From Sodiomyces alkalinus F11 (Eukaryota; Ascomycota; Sordariomycetes; Glomerellales; Plectosphaerellaceae), in the NCBI RefSeq assembly GCF_003711515.1, contig NW_021167084.1:2397932-2461931 (forward strand): 64,000 nt of DNA, given 5' to 3'. Below, piece by piece: positions 23,179 through 33,416 of the stretch. The notes beneath the pieces are model-generated. The model saw only the letters and a program-made list of their open reading frames with translations. It was not told the DNA's origin and searched no databases. A program made the position numbers and the translations under genes. Numbering within the stretch: position 1 is the stretch's first letter; each line of letters opens with the position of its first letter.

Positions 23179-26100
23179 TTCTAATAAATGAAACTATTCC
23201 GATCGATTCTACAGCTTCTAGGCTATTAAATCAGCCTTAAGTCTATAGCGGGTAGTTTAGTATTATTAGTAACGTCTGCCTACTTTAGTTTTATTTAATC
23301 GTTTTATCGTTTTTAATCGTACTATCGTTTTAAGCGTTTAGTTTAGTTAATTAACCTTTCCGTTTATCCTATTCCACTGCTTTTTATTAGCATAACGATA
23401 GCTTCCACGGTAGTAGTGCCCGTTATAGGCCTCGTAACGCTCACCTCTCCGAAAGACTGGAGGCCTTAGATTAAAGCCGTGATAACTATCGCGCACTCCC
23501 ACGATATCGCCGACCTTATTAATCCCGACCTTAAAGAAGCTAAACGGCCTAAGCACCGTATAAAAATAGATCCACCCACGCCTTTAGCCTCTATTAAAGA
23601 AAGAGGTAATTAGGATATACTGTTTAAGATCTAGCAGGTGGAAGAGGATCGGTATTAGGCTGAAAAGAGGGGGATTTAAGCACTCTACGACTATATCGCG
23701 AAGACGGTTAGCCCTGCTTTAAAGGATTAATACGCCGGTAAAAAGGAAGTTAAGGATATCCTGTATACTTTTAAGACGCACCTTAAGCTAACGAACGCCG
23801 CCTAGAAGTCACTAATTAAGCGACGCTAGGACAAACACCTCTAAAACGTTAGGCGTATACCCCACAAGCGCTAGCTAGAAGACTTTATAAAGCTATACCG
23901 CGACGCTAAGGCGTATAAAGTCCGAGAATACGATACTAAGGAATAATAGATAGACGGCTTCTTTGACGCTATCGGTAACGTAGCACTAGAATAGTTAGAA
24001 GGACGCTTTATATAGCTTATCCTATCCGGTTAGAAGAGAAAGACCTACCCTTGATTTAATCTATCGTGGAGGAATATACGATATAGCTTCGTTGCCGCCA
24101 CCCGCACCGACTCGATAAGAAGCCCACCGTATTATCCTTTTATACGGTAACCTTCCTAGGTAAGGATAAAGAAGGTAAGGATCAGCGGGCATAATCGGGA
24201 TAACAGGGTAATTAACCGTCTAACGAATAAAAGAAGGAGTGGTTATATGACTACCGTAATAAGAAGAGGAGTAAATATAACTATAAGCCTCTATAGAAGT
24301 GCCTAAACGTTAACGAGGCACGCAAGAAAAAGGGATATATACCTTTAAAAAAGATCTTAGAACGCGTTAACCGTATTATTAAGACCTAGGATAACGAACG
24401 TTAAAAGAGATTCCGGGAGAATATCGAAAAGGACGCTAAAAGCCTAAAAACGGGTGCTAAAAAGGACTCTTAGAAGTTATAGCCGAAAGAATCGTCGACG
24501 GAGGTATCTAATTTTATTAATAACTAAGAAGAGGATTCCGAAGAGGAATCCTATAGGATATACTCCCTCCTGCAGATTAACGAAAAAGAAAGCGTTAGTA
24601 GTAACCTCTTTAACTAGTTATTAATCGATTCCGGCACCTCTAGGCATATTACTAACTAACGATACCTGCTTTAGGACTTCGAACCTGCTATAGAAGAGTA
24701 TCGTTTTTAAACGGGTGGTGGAGAGACTAAGCCAGTTAAGGGTTATAGCAGGATATAATTAGAGGTAGACGACGAATATAGTAATCCCTTCGTTTTAGTG
24801 CTAAATCGCGTTACTTTTATATAAGATTACCTAATAACCTTAATCGCGACTAGAAGATTAAAGGAATAGGGTATCGTTTTTGATTCCGGCCTTAAAGTGC
24901 TAAAGGTAAAGGGCTTAGTAGCCCTATCTCTAAATAATGTTAACGATTAATACGCTCTCGTTCTAACGGATCGTTAATAGCACCTACTAAGCAGCTTCTT
25001 TAATAGCTCTATAACGCCTACTATAAGCGTGGTAGACGCTCGCTTATAGCACGAGAGGCTAGGGCACGCCGGCGCTGCTACCCTTAATAAAATAGGAGAT
25101 ACCCTTATTAAAGGCGTTATTAAAGGACGTTAAAAAGGCCCTTTATTGGTAGATTATAAGGCCTATACCCTTAGTAAGGCGAAGAAGGTTATTTCCAGAA
25201 GGTTACCTAACTACTAAACGATAAGGCCGTGGTATAGGGTGGAGGTTAACCTCTTTAGCCTTAACAAGGCCTATAACGGTATAAAGGTCGTGATGCTTTT
25301 ATATAATCCCTGTACTCGTTAAGCTATTATAAGGTTCCTGCGTGACTATAAATTAGCCTTACCCACGTTAGTGAATTTTAAGTTCTTCCTTTAGAGGTAG
25401 TACCACTATATAATTATAGTAATCTGCCTGGATAGAGAAAGATCCCTTTAGAAAGGCTTCAATAAATAGGCCGACGAGAGAGGGATTTTACTTAAGAGGT
25501 TATCCCTATATATAGCCGCATAGAATTCGAAGGCAGAACGCCACGGCGGCGTTATTTTTACTATCGCGAGGACCCTCGTAACGGCCTTAGGTATCTAATA
25601 GGATATATAGCCAGAACTAGTGGCTACTATAGTATATCTATATAACCTTATCCCTCGGAAGGACCTCTAGTGGAAAACCCCTTAAGAGCAGATAGAGAAT
25701 TAGATTAATATATAAGGCCTAAAAAAGATCCTAATAAAGCCTATCATTAGCCACCTAAAGAGGTATAGTTATAGAGCCTATCCACTAACCGCTAACTACT
25801 AACGAGGTCGTAACCGTAATGCTAAGTTAGCCGAAAGAGTATATATCGGGTATTTAATCGGGTATAAAAGTACTACTATCTACCGGATTTAGGTGCTAAA
25901 ATAAGGAGGATCCTATGCACGAGAGACGTTACTTTTAACGAAAAACAGCTATATAAAGATCGTGACCACGAACCTGAGGTATTAATTAAGGTTTTCGAGT
26001 AGCTTAATCTGTCTATAGATTATTAACTCCACGATCCTCTAGGTATTACTACTAACGTGGTCGATTTACACCCTTAAACGCTGCTGGAGCAGAATACCAC

Positions 26101-28134
26101 GAGGGAGGTAATAGCGGAGGCTACCACTACGGTGGCCACTACGGCTATCGCCGCTATTACTACCGTTGCTTCTAGGGGGGTGGATAAAGGTGCAGGTTTA
26201 ATAACCACTATAGAATCTGCAGAAGAATAATAATAGCAGGAAGATTAACCTGATTAGCAGGCATAGGAGGCACGTGGAATAGGGCAAATAAGCTCTATAA
26301 CGCCTTTCACGCCTCCGGCGGCACCTACTTTAATAACGCCTTCTATAATTACACCTATAATTACACTAACGGCACCTGTTTTCCCTCCTCTAATAACCAT
26401 AAACGGCCCTCCTACACTACTAACCGGAACTACGGATCTGCCGCCTATTTTTCAACGGCCTAACGATACCAAAGATCAATCTAACGATACGGCCATAACC
26501 GGCGATACCGTCAAAATAGGATTCTTATCCCCTAACTAATTAGTTCTGGAAGAGGAATTAACCACTACTACCACCGCCGTTAATCCGGTATCTACGGCTC
26601 CTACTACGGCTAAGTCTCCTTAAACCTCCTCTTCCACTACTATAGCTAACTAACCTACTCCTATAAGCAGAAGAAACCGTCCTCCTGTTATTCTAACGGC
26701 CGCCACCGACCGGCCTGCCCGCAGTAGACGTCCAACCGACCGATATACCCCTCCTTCCTTTTATACCTTCTATAACCAGATTAAAATACCGAAGAAGCCG
26801 CTACTACGCCGCGATATACCTAAGGAACCTCTAAACTGGTCTTAAATGCTGAAGAGTCCCTATAAATTGGAATGGATTAAGGCCGCCTTATAGGAGGTCG
26901 GCACGCTTAGGTTAATAGGTACCTTTGAATGGTGGGAACAGTCCCACTAATAGGGGCACGGCTCGGGACTACCTGAATCAGTTCTAAGGCCACTAGACCT
27001 TAAATGGGTTTTTAAGTATAAGGTCGATCCTACTGGTTACGTTAACAAGTTTAAGGCACGCCTATACGTTCGAGGGGATTAATAACCTAATAACCACCTT
27101 TATGCCTACGCCTCTACCCTCGCTAGAAGGACCTTTAGGTCGCTAATAGGTATTATAGCCCACTTCGATCTTAAGACTCGGTAGCTTAACGCCGTTAACG
27201 TATTCACTAATACCCTGCTTAACGAAGAGATTTATATTAAGGACCCTCCTAGTTAGTAGTTACTCTAGTCGGCTACGGGCCTTAAAGCCCACGAATAGCT
27301 CGAGGACCTTTTAAAGTAACGCCCTCCTATATAACGAAAAGGGATTTAACGGCTACGTCGAGTGTTATATAGCCTTCGGCGTTCTCTAAAGCTATAGCAC
27401 TAATAGCTCTCTTCCGTACTAGGTAAGTGCGGTTTAAAGTAATTAACCGAAGACGATTACGTCTTTAAGAACAAGGTCCTGATTACTTTCTTTTACGTTA
27501 ACGATATTATCCTAATCTACCATAAGGAATATTAATCTGCTATAAATAACCTAGTGAAACAGATATAGCAGAGCTTCCAGATCAGGGATTTAGGACTAAT
27601 TAAGTGGTTCCTTAGAATCCGTGTAGGACGCGATCGTTAATAACGTAAGCTATAGTTATCGCTTAATAACTATATCACCGATAAGATAAAGGCATTATAG
27701 GTGGATTATAGAGGTTGTAGGGTTAAAAGCCCTCTTCCTTATTCTAACGTTCTGGAACCTGCCGACTAACAAGCCTCCGAGGAATTAATCTATCTATATC
27801 TTCGGAAGGTCGGTTCTATTAATTACGCCGCCTATTAAACCCGACCTAACGTCTTTAAAGCCGCTTCGAGGCTTACCGAATTCAGCACTAACCCGTTAAA
27901 ATAGTATCACGAGGCTGCCGATAGGTGCCTAAAGTATCTCGGCTCGATAAAGACCCTATGCCTTTACTTCGGACCACGTAAAGACCACTAAAAGCCTGCA
28001 CTCTTCTATGCTTCCGACGCCGCCTTCGTAGACGACCGTAAGACTAGGTATAGATCGTAAGGGTATATAACCCTGCTATTCGGCGGTCCTATAGACTAGA
28101 AAGCAAATAAGTAAATAAGCGTCGTGACCTCTAG

Positions 28135-28334
28135 TACTAAGGCCGAGCTTATAGCACTTTCTGCTACTACTAGGCAGTATATCGCGACGAGGCGTTTAAT
28201 AAAGGACCTAACGTTAACCTTTAAGGAGGNNNNNNNNNNTACTAAGGCCGAGCTTATAGCACTTTCTGCTACTACTAGGCAGTATATCGCGACGAGGCGT
28301 TTAATAAAGGACCTAACGTTAACCTTTAAGGAGG
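28135..28334 (+). other. Probable false assembly gap: 95-bp exact duplicate on both sides of 10 N
   Basis: The 95 bases 28135-28229 recur exactly at 28240-28334, with only N (28230-28239) between them. This is what results when two contigs that overlap by 95 bases are placed next to each other instead of merged. Collapsing the copy and the Ns keeps the RNase H reading continuous and shortens the element to about 6.0 kb. Confidence 0.9.
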
Positions 28335-28874
28335 AACCACTAATAGTATACTACGATAATTAATAGACTAAGCAGCTGCTAGAATCTCCTAGGCCGCAGG
28401 TCACCTCGAAATTAAAGTATCGCGATATCCACGCCCTTTAGATCCGATAAACCGTTTAAAAAGGGACCGTCTTAATTAATTGGATCGCTACCCACGATAT
28501 AGTCAGCGATAGCCTTATAAAGATACTGTCCCCGTAGAAACACAGGGCGTTTATATATCTATTAGGGATAGAGGTCCTAAGCCACGGGGCCTAAGGCAAT
28601 TCATAAGAGGCGCGGTGCCGAGTTTATAATCTATAGCCTAGATTAACCGTAGTTTTGGTACCCTTTAGATTATTATTTAGACACCCGTTTTTACGTGGTT
28701 TTAAGGTTAATTTAACCACCTATTTTTACACGTTTTTAACGTTTTTAGGCATAAAAGGAGCGCGTTTTTTAATAAGCCGTTCTTTAACCGTTAGATTAAT
28801 ATCTAGGCCACTATTTTACCCTAAATTTACGGCTTTAAATTAAGCAGAATAGTCAGGATTAATCCTGCAGTTCT

Positions 28875-28883
28875 GGGGGGGTG
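28875..28883 (+). other. Polypurine tract of the copia element
   Basis: GGGGGGGTG directly precedes the 3' LTR, the position of the plus-strand primer in LTR retrotransposons. Short but correctly placed. Confidence 0.6.
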
Positions 28884-29076
28884 TGTTAGATACTATAGCT
28901 ACCTTATCGGGGTGTGATAAACCACATAGTGTTAGACGTGTGGAGTACCTCGGTCCTATATATCCACCCTTATTTCCCCTGCTTTTTCCGTATAGTTAGA
29001 CATTCCCGTGAAGTATCATAAACTTCACTTAGATGAATACACATATAATTCCGCGTACCTTATTTGTGTTCTGACA
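28884..29076 (+). repeat. 3' LTR of the copia element
   Basis: 193 bp, begins TGTTAGATAC and ends TTCTGACA, so it keeps the canonical TG...CA ends. It is followed by TTACG, the target duplication. It contains the same TATA-like and T-rich segments as the 5' LTR. Confidence 0.96.
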
Positions 29077-29081
29077 TTACG

Positions 29082-29404
29082 AGTCATCGGAGATATTGCT
29101 TTGTGATCGATCGACACACTGCCGAAATTTGTCGTACGTTTGTTTATTCCCGCGGCCCCTCACCCACGCTGGGCCCGTATATAATATATTCCATCCGGCC
29201 CCCCGGGCTCTTCCCTGCTTGGGCCTTACTTGAACCTCTCGTTCCCACCCAACGCCGGTCCTCTACACCGAAATGCCCCAACTAGCTCATCATATATGGG
29301 CAGCTCCACGTTTTTATCAGTGCTGCACTAGACGATACCCTCTTACCACCTACTCCCTCTCGAATCAAGACATTGTTATCGAGCAAGAGCTATCACAGCT
29401 GAAC
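29082..29404. other. Upstream region of the small gene at 29405
   Basis: Between the retroelement and the next gene. A TATA-like TATATAATATATT lies at about 29177-29190, a little over 200 bases before the chosen ATG and 80-90 before the upstream in-frame ATG at 29273. No other structure seen. Confidence 0.5.
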
Positions 29405-29977
29405 ATGTCACGAACCGCCCGCACCCCCGTGGTATCTCGGGCCTCTCCGGCCCCGTCCTGGTCCGACAGCGACAGCGAATTCGACGACCTCATCACACCA
29501 TGCGGCCCAAGTCCCTCCGAGAAGCACTTTTCTTCCGAGAAGGCAACGGCCTCTATGCATCATCACGACGGGCCTTCACAACCCCACGTCACCGGCCCTA
29601 TCACACCGACCCACGATCGGATCCGGCCCTACTCCACCCATCCTGCCGCCGACGTCCGCAGCTTATGGGCCGTGATGCTGGAGCTGCAGCAGCGGTACCA
29701 GTGCTACAAATCGACCCGGATGCGCATCGCTGCCGACAGTGACTTCCAGGAGGCGAGCGACCTGATGCGTATGTGCATGGCCATTACCCCCTGAGACTAA
29801 GTCGGTGGTGGCACTTCCGAGACTGACACGAACATAGCATCAAGAGCTTGCATCGATTATCTCAACAACTCCATCGAGTTCCTCCCCGAGGAGGGCTGGA
29901 AGATGTTGGAGCCGTATCTAGTCCGAGAGGACAGGCCATGCACCAAGCCGAGAATGCAGCGCTTCCCCGAGGCCTAG
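29405..29977 (+). CDS. Small hypothetical protein, two exons, next to the retrotransposon
   Basis: Exons 29405..29768 and 29838..29977, 167 aa; intron 69 bp (GTATGT donor, ACTGAC branch-like site, CATAG acceptor). Without splicing the frame ends after 9 more codons. The spliced tail reads as ordinary protein ([20 protein letters not shown]). An in-frame ATG at 29273 would add 44 residues and cannot be excluded. I recognise no family. Seen: a Ser/Pro/His-rich, probably disordered first half ([10 protein letters not shown]), then an amphipathic helical segment ([20 protein letters not shown]) and the exon 2 helix. There is no signal peptide or membrane segment. It could be a truncated or lineage-specific protein. 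The splice structure makes a real or recently real gene likely; function unknown. Confidence 0.55.
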
Positions 29978-30373
29978 TTTCTGAACAGGGCGTGGCAGAC
30001 TGGGGTCTTTCTTTTCATTTCTCTTTTCATTTTCATTTTTTCTTTCTTTCATTTTCATCTTCTTTTTCTTTTGTGGCATGGAGTTCGTGGTGGGAAACTT
30101 CAAAAGCAAGAATGATACCCACTCCCCCGGAGTCTTTCCTCCTTTCAGATGGATTGCTGTTTCTTCTTCTCCGTACGACAGGCAGCTTTTTATATCACGT
30201 CGTTTTCACGTCACCCGAGTCCCTTGACATGAGTGGCCAGCTTGAGCGGTGTTCCGGGATTTTGTGCACAAGACTGTCAACCTCGGCCAGCTGAGCCCTG
30301 AATGTGAGATAGATATTTATCTCAACGGATCAATTGTGTCCTGCCTCTGAAACCAGCTCCCCGGTTACTGCAA
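29978..30373. other. Convergent 3' region with T-rich tract
   Basis: Between two converging genes. A long CTTTT/TTTTC-rich tract lies at 30010-30072, typical of fungal 3' flanks. No gene seen. Confidence 0.6.
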
Positions 30374-32083
30374 TCATAGCTCGTCCCGCTTCTGTGCCTT
30401 GTCCTCATTTCCAGAGGCCTTGTATGTCTTGCAGATAAAACCACGTCCTTCTTCCCACAGAGGCAACTCCGGGTACAAACAAGCCGGCATCATCGGGCCA
30501 GACTCCTCTTCAGTGACGCCCAATCTGACCGTTTCCAAGAACTCCGGGACGATGCCCTCCTCAACCCACTTGACCAGAGCATCCAGAGCGTGCAGGGGGA
30601 ACGGCTTTCCGAGGGGAGCGCTGCAGTGGCTGGCGCCAGGCACCTCGAAGTACCGATAGTAGTCCTTTGTGTCGACTCCCCTAGCGGCATCCCAAGCCAC
30701 GACGGCGTCGTAAAACGCCCGCCCTTCCCTGACCGAGATGGTCTGGTCGTCCACGCCGTGCCAAGTAATCATCTTCGCGCCAGACTTCCTAAAGCGACCC
30801 AAAGAGGGCGGGACATCATGGGTGTTCGCGCCGAAGAGACCTCGGAACTCGGCCGGCGTCTCTTCAAATAGCGCAAAGTAGTCCGACCCCGTCAGCGACG
30901 ACATGTCGAAATGCGGGTCCCGCTTCAGGAAGAACCGAACCCAAGGATCCACGAGCCAGATCGGATCACCCTTGCATTCCCCGCTCTCTTCGTCGCAGGT
31001 AGTGCGAGCCGTCGAAAAAAACGAAGTGAGCCGTGCCCCGACAGGCATGCCCTCGGCGCGCAGCTCGCCGGTTTCGTCGTCGACGACGCCGCGCCACGCA
31101 GCCTCCACAATGTCGGCCGCATCGCGCGAGATGATCCGCGTGGTGCCGTCGCCGCAGTTGACTTCCCTGCCCACGACTTCGGAGGGGTGGAAGTCGCAGT
31201 GATCCGGGAGAGCGATGATGCCGTCTTCTATTCCGTCGAGCCCGTCGCACGCCGCCAGGGCCGCGTCTTGGATGCCGTCCAGCTCACAGGCGGGGGGGTA
31301 GGCGTCCTTGTTCTTCATGACCTGCTGCGGCCAGTACATTGACAGGACGAGACGGTCGACGTTGGTGGCCGGGCAGGATGCCAATATGCCGTCGAACTCT
31401 TGGGGGGCTTTCTGGGCCATGGCGATGCCCTGCCGCCCCCCGGTGGAGCAGCCACTCCAGTAGGTCCGTTTGGGGCGCGTCCCGTAGTAGCTCTCGGCGG
31501 CGAGCTTGCCGAATTTGGCGGCCTCGATGGGGGCGCGGTACGCCCAGTTGAGGAGCTGGGCCTGGTCGTGGTTGCCGGGAGAGACGAGGGCCCATTCGGC
31601 AGGGTGGGCTTGGAAGAGGTTCATGGCGTGGCCGCCGTCAGTGGTGGCCGTCGTGTAGCCCCGGGAAGCGAATGCAATCATGACATCTCCGTCAGGATAG
31701 CCGACAGCGTAGCCGCCGCCCCCGACGGTCAGAAGACGGTGGTTCCACGTAGGAGTGCCCGGGAGCAGGACCTGCGTGTTGACGGCATCGTTCTGACCTG
31801 GGTGAGTGTATGTGAGGGTGAGATTGCAGACTGAATCAAGAGCTTCGGGTTGAACGAGGCCGCCCTCAGGGAAAAATGCGGAGCTGCTGCCTTCTTGATA
31901 TTGGAGGGGCTGAGCGGTAATGGAGATGAGCTCGGTGCCGAAGATGGCTGGAAAGGAGAAGGTATCCGGGGAGCAGGACGCAGAGGCTGCGGCGGAAGAG
32001 AGATGGAATGGGAAGAGGGGGAGGGAGAGGGAGAGTAGCGTTAATCGGCGTATTGTCGAGCTCATGGTGGGCGTAAAATGCAT
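30374..32083 (-). CDS. Tannase / feruloyl esterase family protein with C-terminal RDEL
   Basis: Single exon, 569 aa (551 to 563 if a later ATG such as 32065 is used). Seen: an N-terminal signal-peptide-like segment (LTLLSLSLPLFPFHLSSAAA) before the first Cys; the tannase-family nucleophile in GCSTGG with Cys212-Ser213; a calcium-loop-like CDGLDGIEDGII at about 279-290; HGVDDQ at 442-447 supplying the likely catalytic Asp446; ASHC with His486-Cys487. This is the CS-D-HC arrangement known from Aspergillus tannase/FaeB enzymes, where the two Cys form a disulfide that holds Ser and His together, so all catalytic parts are present. Family role: hydrolysis of phenolic esters such as gallate or ferulate esters of plant material, normally secreted. 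Odd: the protein ends KRDEL, close to an ER-retrieval signal. Divergent from the ENT gene. Family certain; substrate unknown. Confidence 0.92.
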   Translation of the reverse strand: MHFTPTMSSTIRRLTLLSLSLPLFPFHLSSAAASASCSPDTFSFPAIFGTELISITAQPLQYQEGSSSAFFPEGGLVQPEALDSVCNLTLTYTHPGQNDAVNTQVLLPGTPTWNHRLLTVGGGGYAVGYPDGDVMIAFASRGYTTATTDGGHAMNLFQAHPAEWALVSPGNHDQAQLLNWAYRAPIEAAKFGKLAAESYYGTRPKRTYWSGCSTGGRQGIAMAQKAPQEFDGILASCPATNVDRLVLSMYWPQQVMKNKDAYPPACELDGIQDAALAACDGLDGIEDGIIALPDHCDFHPSEVVGREVNCGDGTTRIISRDAADIVEAAWRGVVDDETGELRAEGMPVGARLTSFFSTARTTCDEESGECKGDPIWLVDPWVRFFLKRDPHFDMSSLTGSDYFALFEETPAEFRGLFGANTHDVPPSLGRFRKSGAKMITWHGVDDQTISVREGRAFYDAVVAWDAARGVDTKDYYRYFEVPGASHCSAPLGKPFPLHALDALVKWVEEGIVPEFLETVRLGVTEEESGPMMPACLYPELPLWEEGRGFICKTYKASGNEDKAQKRDEL

Positions 32084-33416
32084 TCTGTCGGGCTGCCCTG
32101 CTCACCACTTACATGCAGCGAAAGAGGGATGGGTCCGATGGGATGTAAGTCGTAACTTGTAAGTCTGGAACAGGCTCGGTGCCAGAACAAGAGGGTTTAT
32201 ACCCAAGTACGAATATGTAGATCCTTCGACGCCAAGCCCGCTTACATTGGTCCTTGGTTGTATTCGTATTTGTCATCTTACAGCAGTTACTGCAGGCTTA
32301 TGAAGTAGAAAGGCAGGGTAAAGGTCCACGGAGTCGCGGACCCTCAAGAGTCTCCCAAACAAGACAATGCCATGCCCGTATCACCGGAAGGCGTGCCGGG
32401 CCCTCGCCGAAAAAGTGACCACTATAAGAGCCCATCTAGGGATGTAATAAATCTTGTGATGTGTTTAGGGACTTGCAAATGGTGGCGTCCTCAAAAAGTC
32501 GACCAGCATTCATGGCTGAGGATGTTCGTCACTTATTACGACGTTGGGGTTGGGGTCGCAGTTTATTATTACCTTATTATTAATTAATTGATACCTCAAA
32601 TCGACTTCGGGAGTTGTTACAGTCGGTCCTGCGCATTGCGGTATAAGGCAGTTCACAGGGCGCACTGTAGCAACTAAGGTACTAAGTATATGTACTTATT
32701 GTACTTCCAATGGCACGTGCATGAAATTAGATAAGCGACTCTTTGGTCTACCTACCTTACCTTACCTACCTAGGCAAGTTACAGTTAGGTTGTGCACAAA
32801 AACATACCTTAATTACCTACCCGCTGATAAGAGCCCACATGTGTCACGCGATAAAGGGCGTTATCTTTTGCTATCATGACCTGCCTTATCAAGGGTCCAG
32901 GTGACGATGCATGAACTCGCCCTCTCTCCCATCTCGTTGGGTTCCCGAGACCGAAGACCCGTGGACCTACTCAAGCCACCCGAGCAGCCACCCTCCCAGA
33001 CGCGAAATCGAGGAAGAGGCCTATAGCAGTCAGAAAACGCCGGCAGTGTGGGCTTCATGTCGGAACTGTTTGTCCTTCCATCCCGTTATCACCCTCGATC
33101 AGCTGCCACCTGTTCATGATACCCAGCTGCTGGCGACTCTGACTCTCCTCCTCCCCCCTTCTCGCCTCCGTCCTCCCACCCTTTTCGTATCGTTAGAGCT
33201 ACTCTGTGTCACCAAAGTCTGCTTCATTGTTTCGACCTCCGGCATCCTGCCCGCATCGCTCATCACACTCAGTCCATCCATGTCACCACGGTAGTTGGAC
33301 GTACTTTCTTCAGAGCGACTGACTAGCTTACGCCTCCGACCCTCCCCCAAACAAACCCCAACAAGACAACGACGGATAAGTATACACGGATTGAGTTCTT
33401 ATATAAGACCGACAGT
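32084..33416. other. Divergent promoter region, esterase / ENT transporter
   Basis: About 1.3 kb. It contains an AT-rich stretch (32565-32590), a TACC/TTACC-rich direct repeat (about 32749-32782), and pyrimidine-rich sequence before the ENT start (33100-33200). No supportable gene. Confidence 0.5.

Larger units (their letters stand above)
22966..29081 (+). mobile_element. Complete but RIP-inactivated Ty1/copia LTR retrotransposon
   Basis: Element proper 22971..29076, bounded by 193-bp LTRs and by the 5-bp target-site duplication TTACG (22966-22970 and 29077-29081). Reading through many stops on the plus strand shows, in order: a gag-like helical region (about 23.6-24.2 kb), a retroviral-type aspartic protease motif LIDSGTSRHIT (about 24.62 kb), the integrase HH-CC start HERLGHAG (about 25.05 kb) and core (to about 25.6 kb), reverse transcriptase (KVDPTGYVNKFKARL at about 27.03 kb; the YVND active-site box at about 27.49 kb), and RNase H (TKAELIALSATTRQYIATRR at about 28.15 kb). 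Integrase before RT defines the Ty1/copia order. The body is very rich in TpA; many Trp/Gln positions are now TAG/TAA, the expected result of C-to-T change at CpA. No intact ORF remains, so it is a fossil. A 10-N gap sits in the RNase H part. Confidence 0.96.

Noticed and set aside
28124..28363. A 79-codon protein with two identical copies of an RNase H segment
   Set aside because: An artefact of the duplicated contig ends around the 10-N gap inside the dead retroelement.
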